This document shows positions 41,830 through 50,864 of a DNA stretch of 64,000 bases, in pieces. Position 1 is the first letter of the stretch. Each line of letters starts with the position of its first letter. A program made the position numbers and the translations under genes. The DNA is taken from positions 1 through 64,000 of the forward strand of contig CAMEBF010000001.1 of the NCBI GenBank assembly GCA_945912145.1, in the 5' to 3' direction. The notes under the pieces are model-generated. The model did not search any database and was not told the DNA's origin. It was given only the letters and a program-made list of their open reading frames with translations. The DNA is from an uncultured Clostridia bacterium (GTDB lineage Bacteria > Bacillota > Clostridia > Oscillospirales > Acutalibacteraceae).

Positions 41830-42429
41830 TCAATCCCCGAGTATTTCGGCGTTGACTTTTCCCGAGGCTTCTTCAAACGGCAGCTTGAGCGAGCCTTTGA
41901 AATCTGTCAGCTCGCGGCAGATCTGTTCGTTTTCGTCCACAAGATCTTTCAGAATGCTGTTGAGCTTATCGGAAAAAGTCCTGATGCCGGAGGAAATATC
42001 AAAAATTCTTGCCAGCGTTTTGGCGGCCGCGCTGTCCGCGTCGTCGGACATCTTGTCAATTTTATCGCACGTCTCATGCAAAAGCAGGTCGGCATATCGT
42101 CTGACGTCCAGCATGGCGGAACCAACCCGTTCTTCGGCGGAACGTTCTGCCAGCGCGTCGTTTTTCGCATTCTGCAAGGCTTCCTCATACTCATTTTGTA
42201 TGCGGGAAAGCTCGTCTTTATGACCGGCTTCGAGCGCCGCGATTTTCTCTTCGTACCCGGTTCTGATCGCATCGGTCTGCTGACGCAGCGTCTGATTCTC
42301 CTCCTGTACTTTTTGAAGCGTACTTTCGAGTTCCTGTTCTTTCTGCTTGAGCTGCGCGATATAGGCGAGAACGTCGTCTCGGTTAAAACCGCCGAACGCC
42401 GCTTTTCTGAAGATAAAATCGGAAGACAT
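41830..42429 (-). CDS. DivIVA-like coiled-coil protein
   Basis: The 199-residue protein begins FRKAAFGGFNRDDVLAYI, a DivIVA/GpsB-like membrane-curvature domain in which F and R residues are conserved, followed by a coiled coil (about 28-120) and a helical tail. DivIVA-like proteins place division or wall enzymes at curved membranes. Its own promoter lies at 42464-42492. It is only six bases before pit, an uncommon pairing. Confidence 0.78.
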   Translation of the reverse strand: MSSDFIFRKAAFGGFNRDDVLAYIAQLKQKEQELESTLQKVQEENQTLRQQTDAIRTGYEEKIAALEAGHKDELSRIQNEYEEALQNAKNDALAERSAEERVGSAMLDVRRYADLLLHETCDKIDKMSDDADSAAAKTLARIFDISSGIRTFSDKLNSILKDLVDENEQICRELTDFKGSLKLPFEEASGKVNAEILGD

Positions 42430-42463
42430 ACCGGATTCTCCTTTGTTGTTTCAGTTATCCTTT

Positions 42464-42492
42464 ATTATATCATTAAGAGTCGTTTTCTGCAA
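42464..42492 (-). promoter_or_regulatory. Promoter of the DivIVA-like/pit operon
   Basis: On the minus strand TTGCAG and TATAAT are 17 bases apart. Confidence 0.72.
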
Positions 42493-42528
42493 GTTAAAAA
42501 TAAAGAATGATAAAATATCTATAGATTC

Positions 42529-42557
42529 TTGATTTTTTCCGTAAGATATTGTATAAT
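42529..42557 (+). promoter_or_regulatory. Promoter of the alpha/beta hydrolase gene
   Basis: TTGATT and TATAAT are 17 bases apart. It is divergent from the DivIVA-like promoter, and only 37 bases separate the two -35 boxes. Confidence 0.72.
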
Positions 42558-42587
42558 TTCTACTATGAAGCTTCAGGAGGTATGATT

Positions 42588-43538
42588 ATGGCAAAAACTG
42601 CAAAAAAACTGCTGATTGCAGCGGCCGGTGCGACTGCGGCTTATCTTGCCGTCGGCGAGGCCTTTTATGAGCGCGTCTTGAACAGACATTTTACAAAATG
42701 GAAAAACGACAGACGCACTGTCAACGATGAAATTTATCAGTATTACGGCTCTCCCGAGGAACAAGCGGACGGCGACGCATGGTTCGTTTCGATGCATCCG
42801 GAGGATACGACGCTTGTCAATTCCAAGGGCAAGACGATGCACTGCAATATTTTTATGCAGAAGGAATATACGGATAAATGGGCGATCGTCGTTCATGGCT
42901 ATACCAGTATGCCCAGAGGCATGGCGGATCAGGCGTATCATTTCTATCAGGACGGCTTTAACGTGTTGATGCCGTCGCTGGTCAGCTTCGGCGACGATGA
43001 AGAGCAGTATTGCTCCATGGGCTATAAAGATAAGGATTACGTCAAGGAGTGGGCAGATTATATCGCGAATCTCGACCCGGCAGCGCGCATCGTGATTCTC
43101 GGTGTTTCGATGGGCAGTGCGACGACCATGATGGTGACCGGTGAAGCCGATCTGTCCGAAAACGTCAGGTGTGCGATTGCCGACTGCGGTTATACCTCCT
43201 GCTGGGATGAATTTGTGGATCAGGCGAAAGCGATGTACCATGCGCCGGCATTTCCGTTTGTCTATGCGGCGAATACCGTCTCGAAACTCAGAGGCAATTT
43301 TGATTTCAAGAAATGCTCTCCCATTCAGGCGGTGGCCCGCTCCAAGACGCCGACGCTTTTTATCCACGGCGAAAAAGATACGTTCGTTCCGTACCGGATG
43401 CTCGATAAGGTATTCGACGCCTGCTCGGCGGAAAAAGAAAAGCTCTCCGTGCCCGACGCGCTTCACGCGGAATCCTGCGATATTCACCCGGAGATTTATT
43501 ATCCTGCGATCCGCAAGTTTGTGGCAAAGTATTTATAA
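42588..43538 (+). CDS. Alpha/beta hydrolase
   Basis: The 316-residue protein has a hydrophobic N-terminal helix that may anchor it, then an alpha/beta hydrolase fold with VHGYTS (oxyanion region, about 104-109), GVSMGS (nucleophile Ser near 171) and FIHGEKDTFVP near the acid. A histidine near HAESCD completes the triad. The start at 42588 is spaced seven bases from AGGAGG; the upstream frame includes the -10 box. Substrate cannot be told. Confidence 0.85.
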   Translation: MAKTAKKLLIAAAGATAAYLAVGEAFYERVLNRHFTKWKNDRRTVNDEIYQYYGSPEEQADGDAWFVSMHPEDTTLVNSKGKTMHCNIFMQKEYTDKWAIVVHGYTSMPRGMADQAYHFYQDGFNVLMPSLVSFGDDEEQYCSMGYKDKDYVKEWADYIANLDPAARIVILGVSMGSATTMMVTGEADLSENVRCAIADCGYTSCWDEFVDQAKAMYHAPAFPFVYAANTVSKLRGNFDFKKCSPIQAVARSKTPTLFIHGEKDTFVPYRMLDKVFDACSAEKEKLSVPDALHAESCDIHPEIYYPAIRKFVAKYL

Positions 43539-43552
43539 CGAGACAAAAAATG

Positions 43553-43583
43553 AACCGGCGCGCTTTGATCGTGCCGGTTTTTT
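43553..43583. terminator. Bidirectional terminator between the hydrolase and rodA/ftsW
   Basis: AACCGGC pairs with GCCGGTT, with T residues on the plus side and A residues on the other. Confidence 0.75.
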
Positions 43584-43584
43584 C

Positions 43585-44757
43585 TCATGCGAACGGTGTG
43601 CTGATGTTTTTATAGCGGAAATTGACAATGTCCTTTTCGAGGGTATAGCGTCTCAGGCTCAGAACCAGTCCGATTGCAATATAGATGCACAGATTCGACG
43701 AGCCGCCTGCGCTTAGGAACGGAAGTGTGATGCCGATGACGGGCAGCAGCTCCAGACACATCCCGACGTTGACAAGCACCTGTGCCATGACCATGGAAGC
43801 CACGCCGCTGCAAATAAGGGATACGGTTTTATCCTTGGCATTTTTGCCGGTCTTCATGATGCGCAGAATGACCAGCACGAACAGAAGCAACACTACGAGA
43901 CAGCCGAGCAGCCCGAATTCTTCGCCAATGACGGAAAAGATCATGTCGTTCTCACTTTCGGGGATCATGCCGGATTGCGTATAGGCACCCTTGAAGATTC
44001 CCATGCCGAAGAAGCCTCCGTTTTTCATGGCGCGCAAGCCCTGTTCCTGCTGATAGATGATGTCGGGATAGGCGTCGTGATCGAAAAGCGCATAGATACG
44101 GTCTTTCTGAATGCCGGTCAGAACGTATTTCCATGCAACCGGCAAGGCTGCCGCAAGAATTGCGCCGCCGAGCGCGAACCAACGCAGATAAACGCCGGCT
44201 GTGAAGAGCATGGCGATGAAGATCAGAATGAAGATCAGAGCGCTGCCCATATCGCCGGAAAATGTGACCAGCGCGATCGGAATCGCGGCATGAAGAAACA
44301 GAAAGAAAAGCTGCTTCAGCGAATTGACAGATTCACCGACGGAATCCAGATGCACGGCGAACGTAATGATAAAGCCGACTTTCAGCAGTTCCGACGGCTG
44401 AAAATACAAGCCGGAGCTGCCGAGACTCAGCCATGTTTTGACATCGGGACGCGAAGGCGGTCCGACGCCGAGCGGTGTAAAGAGTAACAGCATAAAAAGA
44501 ATGCAGACGGCGGCGATAATCGGCCAGAGCCGCACAATGAAATTGTAATCAATTATGGAGATGATTAAGGACAAAAGGATACCTGCCGCGACAGCAATCA
44601 GCATAACACGGGCATCGCGGGATAAAAGCGTATCACCGCTGCGGCTTGCGCTGGAGACCTCCAACACGCCGACAGCCGAGAGCAGCATACAGAAAAACAA
44701 TAAAATTTTGTCCGTTTCCTTGATAAACGTCTTGATGTGTGCTATAATCTTACTCAT
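43585..44757 (-). CDS. rodA: FtsW/RodA/SpoVE-family peptidoglycan glycosyltransferase
   Basis: The 390-residue protein has about ten membrane helices and the SEDS-family segments GSSGLYFQPSELLKVGF, FIFSGDMGSAL-like TFSGDMG and ITLPFLSAGGSSNLC. SEDS proteins polymerise lipid II for elongation or division with a partner PBP, which is not adjacent here. I use the ATG at 44757; the longer frame runs back through repeat B1. RodA versus FtsW cannot be settled by sequence alone. Confidence 0.9.
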   Translation of the reverse strand: MSKIIAHIKTFIKETDKILLFFCMLLSAVGVLEVSSASRSGDTLLSRDARVMLIAVAAGILLSLIISIIDYNFIVRLWPIIAAVCILFMLLLFTPLGVGPPSRPDVKTWLSLGSSGLYFQPSELLKVGFIITFAVHLDSVGESVNSLKQLFFLFLHAAIPIALVTFSGDMGSALIFILIFIAMLFTAGVYLRWFALGGAILAAALPVAWKYVLTGIQKDRIYALFDHDAYPDIIYQQEQGLRAMKNGGFFGMGIFKGAYTQSGMIPESENDMIFSVIGEEFGLLGCLVVLLLFVLVILRIMKTGKNAKDKTVSLICSGVASMVMAQVLVNVGMCLELLPVIGITLPFLSAGGSSNLCIYIAIGLVLSLRRYTLEKDIVNFRYKNISTPFA

Positions 44758-44812
44758 AGAAAGTACATCCTGTATTTTTCCGGATTGCCGAAACATTATT
44801 TTTTCATAAAAT

Positions 44813-44955
44813 GTGCAGAGTGCAAAGTGCAAAGTGCAGTTTCGGAAGCCCTGCGGACTTGGATTATATGCCTGCGGCGCATGCCATTATAAGGAATCAA
44901 AAGGCGAAGCCTTTTCCGACATTGAACTTTGAACTTTGTACTTTGAACTTTGAAG
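44813..44955. repeat. Repeat family B, copy B1
   Basis: The left end holds GCAAAGT units and the right end the complementary ACTTTGA units, forming terminal inverted repeats of tandem heptads. Inside is AAAAGGC-GAA-GCCTTTT. A second copy is at 56085-56222. It adds an open frame upstream of rodA that is not coding. The 95 bases to tsaE are otherwise AT-rich, with ACGG/CCGT at about 45005-45019. Confidence 0.82.
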
Positions 44956-45054
44956 ATGTTTCGTATATCGACAGTCTGTGATTTTTTCCTTCCCTGTTAT
45001 TATAACGGTATTTTTCCGTTTTTGCAAGTCTATATTTGAAAAGGCATCAACTTT

Positions 45055-45489
45055 ATGAAACAATTCAATTCTCACTCTGAAAACGATACCCTGACGGTCG
45101 CGTCAGAATTTGCGAAATCGCTTCACGGCGGCGATGTCGTGGCGTTCCGGGGCGGTATGGGCATGGGCAAAACGGTGTTTGTGCGCGGCTGTGTCGCGGC
45201 GCTCGGCAATGACGCCGATGTCAGCAGTCCGACTTTTGCCATTGTCAACGATTACGGCGGCGACAGACTGCGGCTGTATCATTTTGATATGTACCGTGTG
45301 GAGACGTGGGATTCGCTGTATTCGACCGGTTTTTTTGAGTATATGAACGAGGATTCCGTTCTCTTTATTGAGTGGAGCGAGAATATCGAAGCCGTCCTGC
45401 CGGAGAATACGATTTTTGTCGATTTTTCACGCGGAGAAGCGGAGCAGGACAGAGTCATCACAATCAGCGGAGGTGACGGAAGATGGTAA
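45055..45489 (+). CDS. tsaE: tRNA t6A modification ATPase TsaE
   Basis: The 144-residue protein has a P-loop GGMGMGKTVF near 34-43 and the family motifs SPTFAIVNDY and HFDMYR, plus FIEWSEN. TsaE drives the TsaB-TsaD complex that adds threonylcarbamoyl to A37 of tRNAs reading ANN codons. It overlaps tsaB by seven bases. Confidence 0.96.
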   Translation: MKQFNSHSENDTLTVASEFAKSLHGGDVVAFRGGMGMGKTVFVRGCVAALGNDADVSSPTFAIVNDYGGDRLRLYHFDMYRVETWDSLYSTGFFEYMNEDSVLFIEWSENIEAVLPENTIFVDFSRGEAEQDRVITISGGDGRW

Positions 45490-46193
45490 TTCTGGCGATT
45501 GAAAGCTCGGCGCCGTCGGCTTCGGCAGCGGTCGTAAAGGACGGAAAAGTCCTTGCGGGTATGAGCCTGAACGTCGGGCTGACCCATTCCGTAACGCTCT
45601 TGCCGTTGGTGCATCAGGCGCTTGAATGCGCTTGTCTGACGATGGACGACGTGGACGCGGTCGCGGTGACAAACGGTCCCGGGTCGTTTACCGGTGTGCG
45701 CATCGGCGTCGCGCTGGCAAAGGGGCTCTCGCAGCCCGGACAAAAACAATGCGTTCCGGTTTCCACGCTCGAAGCAATCGCTTATCCGCTTATCGACAGC
45801 GAGTGTATCGCAGCGGCGGTCATGGACGCACGCTGTTCGCAGGTCTACTGCGCGCTGTTCGACTGCGCGGACGGCGTGATGACGAGGCTGACGGAGGACG
45901 AAGCAATCCCGATTGAAAGTCTTATAGAAAAAACTGCGGCGTATCATAAAAAGATCGTTCTGATCGGCGACGGCGCAGAGCTTGTCTATCAAAATCTGAA
46001 AGAAAGGCTTCCGCGTCTTGCGCTTGCTTCGCCGCTTATTCGCTTCCAGAACGCGGCTTCCGTCGCTTTGCTTGCCGAACAGAAGCTTTCCGAAACCAAA
46101 AATATTTGCACGCCGGAGGAGTTGGTTCCGACCTATCTGCGCATGCCGCAGGCCGAGCGTGAATTAAAAAAGAAAAAGGAGAAACCATCATGA
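45483..46193 (+). CDS. tsaB: tRNA t6A modification protein TsaB
   Basis: The 236-residue protein is an ASKHA-fold Tsa family member with ILAIESSAPSASAAVV at the N-terminus and NGPGSFTGVRIGVALAKGL near 65-83. It is the structural partner of TsaD in t6A synthesis. TsaD is not in this window. The overlaps with tsaE and rpiB show a tight operon. Confidence 0.95.
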   Translation: MVILAIESSAPSASAAVVKDGKVLAGMSLNVGLTHSVTLLPLVHQALECACLTMDDVDAVAVTNGPGSFTGVRIGVALAKGLSQPGQKQCVPVSTLEAIAYPLIDSECIAAAVMDARCSQVYCALFDCADGVMTRLTEDEAIPIESLIEKTAAYHKKIVLIGDGAELVYQNLKERLPRLALASPLIRFQNAASVALLAEQKLSETKNICTPEELVPTYLRMPQAERELKKKKEKPS

Positions 46194-46633
46194 AAATTGC
46201 AATCGGTTCCGATCACGCGGGCTTTCCGCTGAAAGAGGCCATTCGGGAATATCTCGAGGAAAAGGGCATCGAATACGTTGACTGCGGCGTGTATGACACA
46301 AGCTCCGCCGATTATCCGATTCAGGCGAAAAAAACGTGCGAAAAGATCACGTCGGGGGAGTGCGAACGCGGCATTCTCTGTTGCGGAACGGGCATCGGCA
46401 TCTCGATGGCTGCCAACAAGGTCAAGGGCATCCGCGCGGCGTGCTGCTCCGATTATTTCAGTGCTAAGTACACGCGACTGCACAATGACGCCAATGTCTT
46501 ATGCATGGGTGCACGGGTCATCGGGGTCGGCGCGGCGCTTGAGCTGGTAGAAGTGTTCCTGAATACGGACTTTGAGGGCGGACGCCATCAGAGACGTGTC
46601 GATCTGATTACTGCGATCGAAAACGAGGATTAA
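46190..46633 (+). CDS. rpiB: Ribose-5-phosphate isomerase B
   Basis: The 147-residue protein has the RpiB pattern GSDHAGFPLKE near 5-15, the catalytic Cys in CCGTGIGISMAANKV near 65-79, and NDANVLCMGARV near 101-112. It interconverts ribose-5-phosphate and ribulose-5-phosphate in the pentose phosphate pathway. It starts within the stop of tsaB. Confidence 0.96.
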   Translation: MKIAIGSDHAGFPLKEAIREYLEEKGIEYVDCGVYDTSSADYPIQAKKTCEKITSGECERGILCCGTGIGISMAANKVKGIRAACCSDYFSAKYTRLHNDANVLCMGARVIGVGAALELVEVFLNTDFEGGRHQRRVDLITAIENED

Positions 46634-46646
46634 AGACAACAAAATC

Positions 46647-46676
46647 AGCCATGTCAGACGACATGGCTTTGTTTTG
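46647..46676. terminator. Terminator between rpiB and rpmB
   Basis: AGCCATGTC pairs perfectly with GACATGGCT around AGAC, with T-rich and A-rich flanks, so it can serve both converging genes. Confidence 0.85.
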
Positions 46677-46692
46677 TTCGTACTGAATTGTA

Positions 46693-46881
46693 TCAGACCG
46701 CTCTGGTAACCTTACCGGAACGCAGGCAGCGGCTGCAAACATGGATTCTCTTGGGAGTACCGTTTACAACAGCCTTTACTTTCATAACGTTGGGCTTCCA
46801 GGTTCTGTTCGATCTTCTGTGAGAGTGAGAGACCTTAATACCGAAAGCAATGTCTTTTCCGCAGATATCACATTTTGCCAT
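46693..46881 (-). CDS. rpmB: 50S ribosomal protein L28
   Basis: The 62-residue basic protein has MAKCDICGKDIAFG at the start, HSHRRSNRTWKPN and CSRCLRSG, giving two CxxC pairs typical of zinc-binding L28. The start at 46881 has a GGAGGTG site; the longer frame extends past it without support. It is alone on the minus strand. Confidence 0.97.
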   Translation of the reverse strand: MAKCDICGKDIAFGIKVSHSHRRSNRTWKPNVMKVKAVVNGTPKRIHVCSRCLRSGKVTRAV

Positions 46882-47112
46882 GCGGAACGCACCTCCTTTT
46901 CCTTTTGATGCGGGGTTGCCTAACAGACAAAATCCTGCATCCTGTAGTTCAATCGTAATATCACGCAAAATATAGTAACAGATTTTCTCTTTAATTGCAA
47001 GGGTTTTTCAAAAAATAATTCAAAAAACTTTGTGAAAAATCCGTGATTTTCCCGTATTTCAGGGAATCAAAGCGCAATTTGAAAAATTTTTCTCAAAATC
47101 GGGAAAAATGTC

Positions 47113-47141
47113 TTGCAAAATCAATTCAAATGAGATATAAT
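47113..47141 (+). promoter_or_regulatory. Promoter of recA
   Basis: TTGCAA and TATAAT are 17 bases apart, and a LexA-like box follows at once. Confidence 0.82.
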
Positions 47142-47146
47142 ACAAG

Positions 47147-47160
47147 CGAACATTTGTACA
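47147..47160 (+). promoter_or_regulatory. LexA (SOS) box of recA
   Basis: CGAACATTTGTACA matches the Gram-positive LexA consensus CGAAC-N4-GTTCG, with two mismatched bases in the right half. It covers the expected start of transcription. Confidence 0.7.
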
Positions 47161-47189
47161 ACTTATTTTTCCGAGAGGACTGAAATGAC

Positions 47190-48287
47190 ATGGCAGATAA
47201 ACAAAAAGCGCTGGAAACTGCGCTGTCTCAGATTGAGAAAAAATACGGAAAAGGCGCCGTAATGCGCCTTGGCGAAAACAGCACAATGAATGTCGAAGCG
47301 ATCCCGACCGGCTCTATCACGCTTGACGCCGCGACCGGCATCGGCGGTCTCCCGAAGGGCAGAATTGTCGAGATCTACGGCCCCGAATCATCCGGTAAAA
47401 CGACGCTCGCGCTCCACGCAGTCGCCGAAGCGCAGAAAATGGGCGGCGAAGCGGCTTTCGTCGATGCGGAGCACGCGCTTGATCCCGTTTATGCGGCGGC
47501 ACTCGGCGTTGACGTCGATTCGCTTCTCGTTTCTCAGCCCGATAACGGCGAACAGGCACTTGAAATTACCGAGGCACTTGCGCGTTCCGGCGCGATTGAT
47601 ATTATCGTTGTGGACTCCGTCGCGGCCCTTGTGCCGAAAGCGGAAATCGAAGGCGATATGGGCGACTCTCATGTCGGTCTTCATGCCCGTCTGATGTCGC
47701 AGGCACTGCGTAAGCTGACAGGCGCGATCGCAAAATCCAATACGCTTGTCATCTTTATCAACCAGCTTCGTGAAAAGGTCGGCGTCGTCTACGGCAATCC
47801 CGAGGTGACAACCGGCGGCCGCGCCTTAAAATTCTATTCCACGATCCGTATCGACGTCCGCAAGGCCGAGCAGATTAAAGGCACAGGCAGCGAGGTTCTC
47901 GGTTCGAGAACCAAATGTAAAGTCGTCAAGAATAAAGTCGCGCCTCCGTTCAAAACGGCGGAGTTTGACATCATGTATGGTTCCGGCATTTCCAAAACAG
48001 GTGAAATGGTCGACATCGGCGTCGAGCTCGGCGTGATCCAGAAGAGCGGCGCATGGTTCTCTTACGGTGATATGCGTCTGGGACAGGGTCGTGAGAATGT
48101 CAAGAATTATTTTGATCAGAACCCTGAATTTGCCGCTGAAATCGAAGCGAAAATCCGAGAAGCGCAGAAAAAAGAACCCGAAGGAAAAACCGAAGCAAAG
48201 CCTGCCGTCAAAGCGGCAGCCGCGCCGAAATCCGCTGCCTCTGCTAAGGCTCGCCTTGACGTGACGGTTGATGAAGACGACGAATGA
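47190..48287 (+). CDS. recA: Recombinase RecA
   Basis: The 365-residue protein has the full RecA core: Walker [13 protein letters not shown] near 66-77, [12 protein letters not shown] (L1 region), [26 protein letters not shown] (L2) and an acidic tail DVTVDEDDE. It pairs homologous DNA strands and activates LexA self-cleavage. It overlaps recX by four bases. Confidence 0.98.
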   Translation: MADKQKALETALSQIEKKYGKGAVMRLGENSTMNVEAIPTGSITLDAATGIGGLPKGRIVEIYGPESSGKTTLALHAVAEAQKMGGEAAFVDAEHALDPVYAAALGVDVDSLLVSQPDNGEQALEITEALARSGAIDIIVVDSVAALVPKAEIEGDMGDSHVGLHARLMSQALRKLTGAIAKSNTLVIFINQLREKVGVVYGNPEVTTGGRALKFYSTIRIDVRKAEQIKGTGSEVLGSRTKCKVVKNKVAPPFKTAEFDIMYGSGISKTGEMVDIGVELGVIQKSGAWFSYGDMRLGQGRENVKNYFDQNPEFAAEIEAKIREAQKKEPEGKTEAKPAVKAAAAPKSAASAKARLDVTVDEDDE

Positions 48288-48907
48288 TTTTGCAGTCAGA
48301 ACCCGCGAAGGGCGGGAAAATCGCGCTTTATCTTGACGGCGAGTACCGCATGACGGTCGATCCCGATACCTGGTATTCGCTTTCCTTGTCGGACGGCTGT
48401 GAGATCGGTGACGACGAATGGCAGGAGATAGAATTTACGGTTTCGTCCCGTCAGGCCTACGCGCAGGCACTGCGATTCCTGACGCTGCGGGCACATTCTG
48501 CCGAGGAATTGTATCAGAAGCTCTTAAAAAAGCATTCTCCCGCGTGCGCTTCGTTCGCTGTGGAACGCTGCCGCGAGCTTGGCTTTATTGATGATGTGGA
48601 TTTTGCTTCCCGCTATGCGCTTGAGCTTGCCGAACGTAAGCATTACGGGCCGTCCCGCATCCGTCAGGAGCTGTATGCAAAAGGGATCAGCCGCGAGCTG
48701 ATCGACGAGACCGTCTCACATCTCGAGTTTGATTACGCGCAGTCCGTGCGCGATACGGTCGAAAAAAAATACCGCGACTGTCTGGACAGCGAAAAAGGCA
48801 GACGCAAAATGACGGCGGGACTGATGCGGCTGGGATTTACCTATGCCGACATCAAGACTGCTCTCGCCGATTATGAGATACCGGAGGACGGAACAGATGA
48901 GTATTAA
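48284..48907 (+). CDS. recX: Regulatory protein RecX
   Basis: The 207-residue protein has an N-terminal beta part and then tandem three-helix RecX repeats ([47 protein letters not shown]). RecX binds RecA filaments and limits them. It starts inside recA and overlaps rimO by 11 bases, so the three genes are translated together. Confidence 0.92.
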   Translation: MILQSEPAKGGKIALYLDGEYRMTVDPDTWYSLSLSDGCEIGDDEWQEIEFTVSSRQAYAQALRFLTLRAHSAEELYQKLLKKHSPACASFAVERCRELGFIDDVDFASRYALELAERKHYGPSRIRQELYAKGISRELIDETVSHLEFDYAQSVRDTVEKKYRDCLDSEKGRRKMTAGLMRLGFTYADIKTALADYEIPEDGTDEY

Positions 48908-50222
48908 AGTCGGATTTATTTCGTTAGGCTGTCCGAAAAATCAGGTGGACGCTGAGCTGATGCTCGCAAAGCTTGAAAAGGCGGGCTTTGAGATCGTCGA
49001 CGTCGCGTATGAAGCTGACATCGTGATCATCAACACCTGCGGCTTCATTGAGGACGCCAAAAAAGAATCCATTGATAATATTTTGGAAATGGCGGAGCTG
49101 AAAAAGGAAGGCAGCATTCAGAAAATTCTCGTGACGGGCTGTCTCGCCGAGCGTTACCGCCATGAGATCGTGACGGAACTGCCCGAAGTGGACGGCGTCA
49201 TCGGTATCGGTGCGAACGCCGACATCGTCGAGGCGGTCAAGTCCGTCATGGACGGTGAAATGCTCGAATCATTCCCCGATAAGGAGAAAATGCCTTTGGG
49301 CGGTGAGCGACTTCTCACGACGCCGCAGTATTGGGCATATCTGAAAATCGCCGACGGCTGCTCGAATTGCTGCACCTATTGCGCGATTCCGTCAATCCGC
49401 GGACCGTACCGTTCCCGTCCGATGGAAGAGATTGTGGCGGAAGCGTCGTCACTTGCGGCGGACGGCACGAAAGAGCTTGTCGTCATCGCGCAGGATACGA
49501 CCCGTTACGGGCTTGACCTATACGGCGAATTAAAACTCCCCGAGCTGCTTCGCGAATTGAACAAGATCGACGGCATCGAATGGATCCGTATGCTCTACTG
49601 CTACCCGGATCGCATCACGGATGAGCTGCTCGACACGATGGCGGCTTGTGAAAAAGTCTTACCGTATATGGACTTGCCGCTTCAGCATGCCGATGCGCGT
49701 ATTCTCAAAGCGATGAATCGCACCGGCAGCCGTGAATCGCTGACAGCTTTGATCGAAAAAATCCGCGAAAAGCTCCCGAACGCCATTCTCCGCACGACGT
49801 TCATCACCGGATTCCCGGGAGAAGACGAACAGGCGTTTGATACGCTTTCGGAATTTATTGACGATATTCAGTTCGACCGGCTCGGCTGTTTTGCCTATTC
49901 TCCCGAGGAGGGAACACCGGCCGCGTCTCTGCCCGATCAGCTTGATGATGAGGTTAAAAAACACCGCGCCGACGTGCTTATGGAGCAGCAGTTCGATATC
50001 TTCCAGTATAAGCAGAAGCAGTACATCGGAACGGTGCAGAAGTGCATCGTCGAGGGCTATGACGCCTATACGGACAGCTATTTCGGTCGAACATGGATGG
50101 ACGCGCCCGAAATCGACTCCGCGATTTATTTTACCGGCAGCGGAGACTATGATGAAGGCGATATCGTTGATGTTGAGATATTCGACGTGAATGAGTATGA
50201 TTTTATGGGAGAAATCGTATAA
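48897..50222 (+). CDS. rimO: Ribosomal protein S12 methylthiotransferase RimO
   Basis: The 441-residue radical-SAM enzyme has an N-terminal MTTase domain (Cys in SLGCPKNQVD, NTCGFIEDAK, GCLAERY), the radical-SAM cluster CCTYCAIPSIRG and a C-terminal TRAM domain. It adds methylthio to Asp of S12. The ATG at 48897 lies inside the end of recX. Family length is about 440. Confidence 0.95.
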   Translation: MSIKVGFISLGCPKNQVDAELMLAKLEKAGFEIVDVAYEADIVIINTCGFIEDAKKESIDNILEMAELKKEGSIQKILVTGCLAERYRHEIVTELPEVDGVIGIGANADIVEAVKSVMDGEMLESFPDKEKMPLGGERLLTTPQYWAYLKIADGCSNCCTYCAIPSIRGPYRSRPMEEIVAEASSLAADGTKELVVIAQDTTRYGLDLYGELKLPELLRELNKIDGIEWIRMLYCYPDRITDELLDTMAACEKVLPYMDLPLQHADARILKAMNRTGSRESLTALIEKIREKLPNAILRTTFITGFPGEDEQAFDTLSEFIDDIQFDRLGCFAYSPEEGTPAASLPDQLDDEVKKHRADVLMEQQFDIFQYKQKQYIGTVQKCIVEGYDAYTDSYFGRTWMDAPEIDSAIYFTGSGDYDEGDIVDVEIFDVNEYDFMGEIV

Positions 50223-50250
50223 AAAAAGAGTATATTAAAGGAAAGAGAAA

Positions 50251-50814
50251 ATGAATTTACCAAACAAACTGACGATTATTCGGATCGTCCTGACGCCTGT
50301 GTTTTTATTCCTGTTTACGGCATCGTTTGTTCCGCATCATTATTTGTTGGCGCTGATTGTATTTGCCGTCGCGTCGTTGACGGATTTTGCCGATGGAAAA
50401 ATTGCGCGTAAACACAATTTGATTACCAATTTCGGAAAAATTGCCGACCCGATTGCCGATAAAATCCTCACGACGACCGTTTTGCTGTGCTTCATGCAGA
50501 TGAATCTTTGCAGCATCTGGGTCATTCTGATCGTGCTGGCGCGGGAATTTACGGTGTCGGCGATCCGCATCACGGCGGCATCGCAGGGCTCCGTCATTCC
50601 GGCGAATATCTTCGGCAAAATCAAAACGGCGTCGCAGATGGCGTTTTCCGTGCTGCTTCTCGCGCTGATTATGTTTGCGGACGAAGGCGCGTTTACCGTG
50701 CCGCATCTCGAAACGATTTCGGCGGTGCTGATGTGGATCATTGCTGTTCTGACGGCGGTATCGGGCGTCATTTACATAAAAGACAGCGCGAAAGTGATTG
50801 ATTTTTCCAAATAA
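50251..50814 (+). CDS. pgsA: CDP-diacylglycerol-glycerol-3-phosphate phosphatidyltransferase
   Basis: The 187-residue membrane enzyme has the CDP-alcohol motif DFADGKIARKHN followed by G and DPIADK, with about four membrane helices. It makes phosphatidylglycerol phosphate, the first step to phosphatidylglycerol and cardiolipin. It follows rimO by 28 bases. Confidence 0.93.
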   Translation: MNLPNKLTIIRIVLTPVFLFLFTASFVPHHYLLALIVFAVASLTDFADGKIARKHNLITNFGKIADPIADKILTTTVLLCFMQMNLCSIWVILIVLAREFTVSAIRITAASQGSVIPANIFGKIKTASQMAFSVLLLALIMFADEGAFTVPHLETISAVLMWIIAVLTAVSGVIYIKDSAKVIDFSK

Positions 50815-50864
50815 AAATGAAAGGCGGCAGACATCTGTCGCTTTTTCGCTTACGGGGTGAAAGA

